A stretch of DNA of 64,000 bases from Desulfovibrio ferrophilus (GTDB taxonomy: Bacteria > Desulfobacterota > Desulfovibrionia > Desulfovibrionales > Desulfovibrionaceae), in the NCBI RefSeq assembly GCF_003966735.1, contig NZ_AP017378.1:2438905-2502904 (forward strand), given 5' to 3'. The notes under the pieces were generated by a model. It had not been told where the DNA came from, did no database searches, and saw nothing but the letters and a program-made list of their open reading frames with translations. Shown in pieces: positions 54,534-61,602 of the stretch. Within the stretch, counting starts at the first letter, position 1. Every line of letters starts with the position of its first letter. A program made the translations under genes and the position numbers.

Positions 54534-54563
54534 AACGCCCCCGGAGAAATCCAGGGGCGTTTT
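54534..54563 (+). terminator. Terminator after the 54101 gene
   Basis: AACGCCCC pairs with GGGGCGTT around a 12-base loop and is followed by TT. It lies 25 bases past the stop codon. Confidence 0.7.
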
Positions 54564-54652
54564 GTCATGCGCCAATTGATGCGGATGGGTATGGATGGGT
54601 TCGACGTTCTGGTTGTGGGGAACCAAAACAGGCGCACGCCAAAACTCTGGAG

Positions 54653-55078
54653 TTACTGTGTCCTGTGGGCTCCAGGGGCAGCTAGTTCATCCCCGTCGCG
54701 GCAGGTATCGCACACTCCATAAAATTCAGTCGCTCCGTGGGTAATGGTAAACCCCGGGGCCGAAACGCTGTGCACTTCCGGTTCCGGCAATTCGTCCATG
54801 ACATCTCCCACTCGGCCGCAGTTGACGCAGCGCACATGGCAATGCGAACTGACGTCTCCATCGAAACGCTTCTGACTGCCTGCAGATTCCAGCTTGAGGA
54901 CCTCTCCATTCTCGGAAAGGACGTCCAGATTCCTGTATACGGTTCCCAGACTGATGCGCGGCAGTCGTTCGCGAACAATTTCATACAACTCATCCGCAGT
55001 GGGATGGCTGGTTAGCTTGCGCAACTCCTCGAGAATGATCTTGCGCTGCTTGGTCATGCGTTGTGGCTTATTTTCCAT
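54653..55078 (-). CDS. Fur-family transcriptional regulator (PerR-like)
   Basis: The 141-residue protein has the Fur winged helix (MTKQRKIILEELRKLTSHPTADELYEIV; SLGTVYRNLDVLSENGE) and a C-terminal dimerisation domain with CVNC (84-87) and CDTC (123-126), the structural zinc site. The regulatory metal site has HCHVRC. It may sense peroxide (PerR) or iron (Fur). AGGGAG precedes the ATG. Its upstream gap is AT-rich; a radical SAM gene and an AhpF-like reductase gene lie upstream on the same strand. Confidence 0.85.
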   Translation of the reverse strand: MENKPQRMTKQRKIILEELRKLTSHPTADELYEIVRERLPRISLGTVYRNLDVLSENGEVLKLESAGSQKRFDGDVSSHCHVRCVNCGRVGDVMDELPEPEVHSVSAPGFTITHGATEFYGVCDTCRDGDELAAPGAHRTQ

Positions 55079-55244
55079 GCTGATACTCCCTGATTACTAA
55101 ATAAGAACTATTACCATTAAAAGATTTCGTCAAGGAATAATTTTCGCGAGAAGGTTGTCACAACATCGCGCTGCCTTCAATAAAAAAACCACAACAAAAC
55201 AGGGGATTGCCAGAAGGCTGGAGAAAAGGACCAACTCCAGGGCT

Positions 55245-56114
55245 CTACAGGGCCCGGAAACGCTCATCCTTCAAGGGCTCATGCCCGGCCAGAGCTCGAT
55301 CGATCTGTTCCAGAGCTGCCTGCTTGCCCGAGGGCAGGCGCACCTTCAGCGGCAGATAATTTGAGGCATGATTGGCCAGGAACAACCCTCGCGTCAGCGT
55401 CGTGCATTCCAGCATGGTGCGCAATTCCGTCAGCATCCCCTGGGCATCGGGCAGTTCGAAATCACCACGCTGCCACTGCGCATGCAGAGGAGTATTTTCC
55501 ATGAGCATGAGTGTCAGGGCTCCGACATGCTGCGGGTCCATCCTTGTCAGCACCTGCCCCGTGGCCCGGGCATGTATGGACGAACGCTCCACTCCACCCA
55601 ATCCAAGCAGCACGGTCACGGACAGCCGCATCCCGGCCTGTTTGATCCGCAGCCCCTGGTGGATAATGGCCTCGCTGTTCCCATGCTTGCAGACCCGGGC
55701 AAGGGTTTCATCATCCCCGGACTCCAGCCCCATATAGACAATGCCCATTCCGGCATCGCGTAGCTCCATCAACTGAGAATCGCTCTTCAGGCCCACTGCC
55801 TTGGCACTGCCATAAGCCCCCACCCGCGTGACCCAGGGCAACTGCCCGCGAATCTCGCCAAGAATTTCCTGCAACCGAGCCTGAGGCAGCACCAGTGCAT
55901 CTCCCCCACACAGGAACAATCGCCGCTGATCCCGGCAATGGCGGGCAGCATAGGCAATATCCTGGGAAACGGTCTCCCGGTCCTTGATGCGAAACCGTTC
56001 CCCCTTGTAGGCCCCACAAAAGGTGCACTTATTGTGGGAACACCCCACGGCGACCTGAAGCAGGATGCTGCTCCCCTCGTTGGGGGGCCGAATGATGGTG
56101 CCCTCATGCTGCAT
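55245..56114 (-). CDS. Radical SAM protein (CX4CX2C motif)
   Basis: From the ATG at 56114 the protein has 289 residues, beginning MQHEGTIIRPPNEGSSILLQ. The cluster motif is CSHNKCTFC (Cys25, 30, 33), a CX4CX2C form rather than CX3CX2C. LESGDDETLARV and RMDPQHVGALTLM follow. The ATG at 56180 is possible but would add residues not seen at the start of similar proteins. The substrate is unknown. It lies between the Fur-type gene and the AhpF-like gene on the same strand. Confidence 0.82.
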   Translation of the reverse strand: MQHEGTIIRPPNEGSSILLQVAVGCSHNKCTFCGAYKGERFRIKDRETVSQDIAYAARHCRDQRRLFLCGGDALVLPQARLQEILGEIRGQLPWVTRVGAYGSAKAVGLKSDSQLMELRDAGMGIVYMGLESGDDETLARVCKHGNSEAIIHQGLRIKQAGMRLSVTVLLGLGGVERSSIHARATGQVLTRMDPQHVGALTLMLMENTPLHAQWQRGDFELPDAQGMLTELRTMLECTTLTRGLFLANHASNYLPLKVRLPSGKQAALEQIDRALAGHEPLKDERFRAL

Positions 56115-56269
56115 GAGAATGTCCTTATATCGATCAAACCGAGTGCTGATGCTTCTTCCGTCGCGGAAGGAGCTCTCCATAAACAAGAACTCCGGTCAAA
56201 CCCCGTGCACCAAACACGCACAGGGCCAGACCGGAGCAAAACGAACTCATTGCAGAGGAAAAGGCAACC

Positions 56270-57958
56270 CTAATCGGCTCGCTTCCAGTACGGATTGGAC
56301 AAATCCTCGAACACGGCCAGGGCAGCGGTGGAGCCTTCGCCCACGGCCGTTGCGATCTGCTGCACTCCGCCGATCACATCACCACAGGCGTAGATGCGCG
56401 GGATATTGGTGCGCATGTTGCGATCCACCTTGATATAGCCCCATTCATCCAGAGTTACACCCACCTGCTCGGGAATCTCGGTGTTCGGATTCCAGCCGAT
56501 GGCCAGAAACGCACCATCAACCTTCAACTCGCTGGTTTCCTCCGTCTTGACGTTCTTCAGACGCACTCCGTGCAGCCCGGTCTCGTCACCTACGAACTCT
56601 TTCACTTCGGTGTCCCAGATCACCTCGATGCCCGCGTCTCTGATACCGTTCTGAAGGTGCTTTTCAGCCCGGAACTCGTCACGACGATGAACGAGGGTCA
56701 CTTCAACATCCATGTTCTTGAGATGCAGGGCTTCCGTCAGGGCGGTGTTGCCGCCGCCGACCATGATCACGTGCTTGCCCTTGTAGGCCCAACCATCGCA
56801 GGACGCACACACGGAAACACCCCGGCCGAAAAGCTGCGCCTCGCCCGGGACTCCCAGCAGCTTGGCGCTGGCTCCCGTGGCCAGAACCAGCGACTTGGCC
56901 AGATAGCGGCCCTTGGCCGTGATGATCTCGACCTTCTTGCCGATCTTGATCTCATCCAGGCCTTCACCCTCGTGAATATCGCAATAATCACGGGCCTGGG
57001 CCGAGATCATCTCCATCAGCTTGATCCCGCCCACCATCTTGAATCCGGGGTAATTCTCAACCTCGGGAGTCAGGATCACCTGACCGCCGACCACTCCCTT
57101 TTCCAGGACCAGGGTCTTCAACCCACTCCGTTCGGTATAGATAGCAGCGGTCAATCCGGCCGGACCTGCCCCTGCGACCACAACGTCATACTCCCCTGCG
57201 GGGGTGACGTCCTCAGCCATGGCACGGGTGGCAGCCTGATCCGGGGCGTCAGGGTCATTCTTCTGCATCTCTTCCAGCAATTCTTCAGCGTGCTTCAGGT
57301 AGACCATCTCAAGCACGAACCGCTCCTCGGGCAGCAGCCCCTTCTGGCGGAACGACTCGTTGGTCACGGTCAGGGGCACGGACTGGGCCTGATACTCATC
57401 GGCCAACGCCTGGTTCTCCACGGTCTCCACGCACTCGGCAGAAATCAAATCGGGTCGTTCAATGGCCGCGCGCATCACCTGACTGACCTGGCCGGGGCAA
57501 TAAGGACAAGTGGGACTGATGAAGACCTTGATTTCGCGTTCCTCGGACAATCCGGCCAGAACATCCTGCGAAGATTGAGACAGCCCGCTCTTGCCATGGG
57601 AAATGAGCATCATGGTCTCGATAAAGACGCGCGCCTCTTCACCCAGCGGGGTTCCGGTGTAGCGAATGCGGTACTTTTCGGGCTGCACCAACAGACTGGG
57701 GGAAAGGCTTACCCCGTATTTGGAAGCCTTTTCGCTTTCCAGGTCATTAAAATTGACCGTGATCTTCTCACCAAGCCTGTCGATGTCGCGCATGAACATT
57801 TCCATGGCTTCATTGTAGGGGTCGTTCACTCCGGGTTGGGTGAAGACCTCCAGAGTCACGGGCTCGGGCATATCCTTGAACAGCTTCTCGAGGTGAGTCC
57901 TACTGTCTTCGGGCAGGTACCACTGCTCTTCGCCATTCTTCTTAGTCTCGTCGCTCAT
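56270..57958 (-). CDS. AhpF-like FAD disulfide reductase with N-terminal thioredoxin-fold domains
   Basis: The 562-residue protein has two N-terminal thioredoxin-fold domains (about 1-125 and 140-235); the first lacks cysteines and the second has CPYC (151-154). A thioredoxin-reductase module follows with FAD motif GAGPAGLTAA and active site CASC (384-387) and NAD motif VGGGNTALTEAL. This matches AhpF, which reduces peroxiredoxin AhpC. No ahpC is adjacent. GGAGGATTGGTCC precedes the ATG. With the Fur/PerR-like gene nearby, an oxidative-stress role is likely. Confidence 0.88.
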   Translation of the reverse strand: MSDETKKNGEEQWYLPEDSRTHLEKLFKDMPEPVTLEVFTQPGVNDPYNEAMEMFMRDIDRLGEKITVNFNDLESEKASKYGVSLSPSLLVQPEKYRIRYTGTPLGEEARVFIETMMLISHGKSGLSQSSQDVLAGLSEEREIKVFISPTCPYCPGQVSQVMRAAIERPDLISAECVETVENQALADEYQAQSVPLTVTNESFRQKGLLPEERFVLEMVYLKHAEELLEEMQKNDPDAPDQAATRAMAEDVTPAGEYDVVVAGAGPAGLTAAIYTERSGLKTLVLEKGVVGGQVILTPEVENYPGFKMVGGIKLMEMISAQARDYCDIHEGEGLDEIKIGKKVEIITAKGRYLAKSLVLATGASAKLLGVPGEAQLFGRGVSVCASCDGWAYKGKHVIMVGGGNTALTEALHLKNMDVEVTLVHRRDEFRAEKHLQNGIRDAGIEVIWDTEVKEFVGDETGLHGVRLKNVKTEETSELKVDGAFLAIGWNPNTEIPEQVGVTLDEWGYIKVDRNMRTNIPRIYACGDVIGGVQQIATAVGEGSTAALAVFEDLSNPYWKRAD

Positions 57959-58157
57959 GGACCAATCCTCCGATATCTCAAATTCAGCTGTTGCAATAGG
58001 CTACGATCATTTTCCAATAACAACCTAGCATATCCGCAAGCGAGTTCAAGCGTGAGACGTCGACTTTTCAGAACAAAGACACCCCGCGTCAGGGTGACCA
58101 GTCCCTCAGAGGCGAGTCCGCCAGACACGCCCCTGGAAAACCCGAAGGTCTCAGGAA

Positions 58158-59126
58158 TCAGCCGTTGACCACGTTGACCGGGGTCCCCGCCAGGAAGGCT
58201 GTGATGTTCGCCGCGGTCTGCTCCATGAGCCGGACCCGTGCGGCCTGGGAGGCCCAGGCGATATGAGGCGTCAGAATACATCGCGGAGCTTGCATCAGCG
58301 GATTATCAACCTTCACCGGCTCACTGGACAACACATCCAGCGCGGCTCCACCGAGCAGGCCTTGGTCCAGTGCCTTGGCCAAGTCAGGCTCGTTGATGAG
58401 TGCTCCTCGCGCTGTGTTGATCAGCAACGCATCGGGCTTCATCCGTGACAACAAAGCCCGGTTCACGAAACCCTCGTTGTCCGGGGTCAACGGGCAGTGC
58501 AGGCTGATGACGTCCGACTCCTCGAAAATCTCTTCCAGTGAGGCAAACCCGAACGGCTTGAACCATGGCGCAGGTTTGGGTCTGGGCGCATGAGCCAATA
58601 CCCGCATCCCGAAGGCATGCGCCAATTCAGCCACTCGTGATCCAATGCCCCCGAAACCGACAATCCCCATGGTCAGCCCTGCCAGCTCCACCTGTGGACG
58701 CAACCAATAGCACCAGTCCGGCCCCTGTCCCCAGCGCCCTTCACGCACGCTGACGTCGTGAGCGGAAATGCCATGGCAAAGTTCCAGAGTCTGAGCCATG
58801 ACAAACTGGGCCACGGCGCGAGTTCCATACCCTGGCACATTGGACACGGGGATTCCCCTGTCCCTTGCAGCGGCCACGTCCACCACGTCATAGCCTGTGG
58901 CCAGCACGGAGATGAATTCGAGGTTTGGCAAACCGTCCAGCAGTGCTGCGTCCACAACCGTTTTGTTGGTCATCAGAATCCGCGCATCACGAGCACGCTC
59001 CAGAACCTGCCCGGGATCAGTCCGGTCATGAATCTTCAGTTCCCCCAAGGCCGCTACCGGATCCCAGGGGTTATCGCCGGGGTTCAGCACATATCCGTCT
59101 AAAACAACCATCTGCGTTTTGGTCAT
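58158..59126 (-). CDS. D-2-hydroxyacid dehydrogenase (glycerate dehydrogenase-like)
   Basis: The 322-residue protein is an NAD-dependent D-2-hydroxyacid dehydrogenase: GIVGFGGIGSRVAELAHAFG (NAD-binding), DVISLHCPLTPDNEGFVN, TARGALINEPDLAKALDQG and ILTPHIAWAS with the catalytic His. AAGGAG lies before the ATG, which starts only four bases after the TRAP binding-protein stop, so the two are coupled. The substrate may be hydroxypyruvate, glyoxylate or a related 2-oxoacid. Confidence 0.88.
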   Translation of the reverse strand: MTKTQMVVLDGYVLNPGDNPWDPVAALGELKIHDRTDPGQVLERARDARILMTNKTVVDAALLDGLPNLEFISVLATGYDVVDVAAARDRGIPVSNVPGYGTRAVAQFVMAQTLELCHGISAHDVSVREGRWGQGPDWCYWLRPQVELAGLTMGIVGFGGIGSRVAELAHAFGMRVLAHAPRPKPAPWFKPFGFASLEEIFEESDVISLHCPLTPDNEGFVNRALLSRMKPDALLINTARGALINEPDLAKALDQGLLGGAALDVLSSEPVKVDNPLMQAPRCILTPHIAWASQAARVRLMEQTAANITAFLAGTPVNVVNG

Positions 59127-59130
59127 TGTC

Positions 59131-60186
59131 TCACTCCTTGCCTGCGTTCAATTCGCCAAGGGCCTTCAAATAACTATCGCGAACCGTACGGGCAAGGGTA
59201 GAGGATGCAGCACGGTCACCAGCGGCCTCATGACTCCAGCGCCGAAAGGCCGTCAGTGCTTCGGGAGCAATCCCGCGCAGGATTGAAGAATCCCCGGTCA
59301 CCAGGGCAGCCATGGCCCGTGCATTGCGCGCGGTAAAATCGGCACTAAGTCGATGGTCTTCCTCCACGGCGGAGGCATTGATGATAATCCGCAAACTGGC
59401 AGGCAGCGCCTCGAAGGCCTTACGGTTCAAACAGAGCATCATCCGGCCAGCCGGGGCCTGCCAGGCCGGCCCCCAGGACATGCGCGCCGCCTTGTGGAAC
59501 CCTAATTCGCGTTCATGGAACAAACCATGCCAGGAGGCTGCGTCCAACCTCCCCGAGGCCAGGGCACTGACTGTGGGGGTACCGTCCTCAGGGAGGACGG
59601 GCAACGCCCCTGCGCGCGCCAGCACATCGGACACGACACCCTGAGCAGGCACGCGCAATCCCTTGAAATCATCCAGTCCATTCAAATTCCGATTGGACCA
59701 GCCAAAACGCACCGGACCTGTGTCACCCATGGAGCGGGGATAGAACCCCAACGGTTCGCAGGCCTGCTTCCAGAGGGCAGCTCCCCCCATCCCGTAGAGC
59801 CAGGCATCATACCCCGCCGGAGTCAGGCCAAAGGGGACGGAGCTGAACCATTCCAGAGCGGGCGAGCGTGGAGCCAGATCCCGCGCAAAACAATGCGAAC
59901 AATGAACCTCATCCCGCTCAAGCATGCCCAGGACATCTGACGGAGTCATCCCCTCAGGCGCCACCGACACATCAATGGCCAGACGGCTCTCGGACAACAG
60001 GGAAACCCGACGTGCAAAGCGAATAGCCCCACGCTTGAACAGTTCCATATCTCTGGTCCAGGCCAGAACCATCTTCCAGCGAACCTTGCGCCCATCGGCA
60101 ACTCTGGCCGCTGCTGCCAGCGGAGTTCCCGCCAGCAAAGCGCCTCCCATCCAGGCCGCACGCCTCAAAAAAACCCTGCGATTCAT
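59131..60186 (-). CDS. TRAP transporter substrate-binding protein (DctP), Tat-exported
   Basis: The 351-residue protein begins with a Tat signal (RRVFLRRAAWMGGALLAG). The body has the DctP pattern: WKMVLAWTRDMELFKRGAIRFARRV and FKGLRVPAQGVVSDVLARAGA, then SALASGRLDAASWHG. It captures an organic acid for a TRAP permease, but no DctQ or DctM gene is adjacent. GGAG precedes the ATG. It is coupled to a D-2-hydroxyacid dehydrogenase. Confidence 0.85.
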   Translation of the reverse strand: MNRRVFLRRAAWMGGALLAGTPLAAAARVADGRKVRWKMVLAWTRDMELFKRGAIRFARRVSLLSESRLAIDVSVAPEGMTPSDVLGMLERDEVHCSHCFARDLAPRSPALEWFSSVPFGLTPAGYDAWLYGMGGAALWKQACEPLGFYPRSMGDTGPVRFGWSNRNLNGLDDFKGLRVPAQGVVSDVLARAGALPVLPEDGTPTVSALASGRLDAASWHGLFHERELGFHKAARMSWGPAWQAPAGRMMLCLNRKAFEALPASLRIIINASAVEEDHRLSADFTARNARAMAALVTGDSSILRGIAPEALTAFRRWSHEAAGDRAASSTLARTVRDSYLKALGELNAGKE

Positions 60187-60361
60187 CGCAAATCTCCGTC
60201 GCTGTCACGCTTATAGACCGCACTGTCCCCTGCGCCCTTCACTATCATAGCGCAGGGCCAAACGCGACACCGGCACACCCATGTTTTCACGTTTATCCAA
60301 TTGTTTAATGCGTCTGATTTTGATAGTAACAGTACATCCCCATGCCCACTAGGGAGCATAG

Positions 60362-61600
60362 ATGACACGCGCATTACGAACCTACATCCTCACACTGCTC
60401 GCCCTTTCCGCCCTGTGCATCGGCCCTCGCCCCTGTGGCGCAGGCCAAGACATCGTTCTGGGCATGTCTGCTGCATTCTCAGGCCCCATCCGGGAACTGG
60501 GCATTGAACTCCATCGAGGGGCTCAGGCCTACTTCGATCAGGTTAATCAGCGCGGCGGCGTCCACGGAAATACCATCTCCATCCTTGCGCTGGATGACGC
60601 CTACAATCCACAAAAGTGCCTGGACAACACCATCACCCTGATCCAGCGCAGCAAGGTTTTCGCCCTGTTTAATTATGTGGGCACCCCCACGACCACCAAA
60701 ATCCTGCCCCTCCTGAAACGCTACGGTGACAGGAACATGCTGATGCTCTTTCCGCTGACCGGAGCCGAGCCCCTGAGACGCCACCCCTATGTGGAAAAAA
60801 TTTTCAACCTGCGAGCCTCCTACAACGATGAGGCACTGGCACTGGTAGACAACTTTCTTGCTGCCGGACGGGATGACATCGCTGTTTTCTATCAGGCTGA
60901 TGCCTTCGGGCGCAACGGATGGGACGGCGTTCGTCGGGCCCTGGCCTCTCAGCACAAGACCATGGCCGTCGAAGCCACCTACCACAGGGGCACCGCCTAT
61001 GAAGACGACATGACCCCACAAATCGAAATCATCCAGAGGAAAAAACCCCAGGCCGTGATCTGCGTCGGCACATCGGCCGCCTGCGCCGCCTTTATCCGCG
61101 ACGCAAACACCCTTGGATTGCAAGTCCCCATCGCCACCATGTCCTTTGCCGACCCTGAGACCACACTTGACCTTCTGGAAAAAGAACCCTCTTTCCCCGC
61201 AGAACGCCTCGGAGACATCATCACCTCCGCAGTCGTCCCCTGCCACGAACACCATGAACTTCCGGCAGTGCAGGAATTCATGGCCCTCATGGAGCAAACA
61301 ACCTCTGTACCAACCGGACTGATCAAAGGCCCTTATTCGCCTCCCGCTTTCAGCCCGGTTGCCTTCGAGGGATTTCTGAACGCCAAGGCCCTTGTCCTGG
61401 CTCTTGAGCGCATCGGTCCCAATCCCAGCCGCAAGGCCCTGGCCAAGGCTCTGAATGACCCCTCCGGGTATGATCTGGGCCTGGGTACCCCCGTGGTCTT
61501 CAGCCCTGATCGGCACCAAGCCATGGACAAGATCTATTTCATCGGTTTCGACAAGGGGCGCCTGGTTCCCATTCATGACTTCGGGCGGTGGTCGCAGTGA
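60362..61600 (+). CDS. ABC-type substrate-binding protein (Peripla_BP_6), sensor partner
   Basis: The 412-residue protein has an N-terminal signal (LRTYILTLLALSALCIG) and a two-lobe periplasmic binding fold: IVLGMSAAFSGPIRELGIELHRGAQAYFDQVNQRGG, then FVYNYVGTPTT-like and DIAVFYQADAFGRNGWDGVRRAL. This is the leucine/amide-binding family. No ABC permease lies beside it. GGGAGCATAG precedes the ATG. It ends two bases before a membrane c-di-GMP enzyme gene, so it probably delivers a signal to that sensor. Confidence 0.85.
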   Translation: MTRALRTYILTLLALSALCIGPRPCGAGQDIVLGMSAAFSGPIRELGIELHRGAQAYFDQVNQRGGVHGNTISILALDDAYNPQKCLDNTITLIQRSKVFALFNYVGTPTTTKILPLLKRYGDRNMLMLFPLTGAEPLRRHPYVEKIFNLRASYNDEALALVDNFLAAGRDDIAVFYQADAFGRNGWDGVRRALASQHKTMAVEATYHRGTAYEDDMTPQIEIIQRKKPQAVICVGTSAACAAFIRDANTLGLQVPIATMSFADPETTLDLLEKEPSFPAERLGDIITSAVVPCHEHHELPAVQEFMALMEQTTSVPTGLIKGPYSPPAFSPVAFEGFLNAKALVLALERIGPNPSRKALAKALNDPSGYDLGLGTPVVFSPDRHQAMDKIYFIGFDKGRLVPIHDFGRWSQ

Positions 61601-61602
61601 AA

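Noticed and set aside
57955-58281. 108-codon minus-strand open frame in the gap before the AhpF-like gene
   Set aside because: Half overlaps the dehydrogenase gene in another frame; no ribosome site and no recognisable fold.
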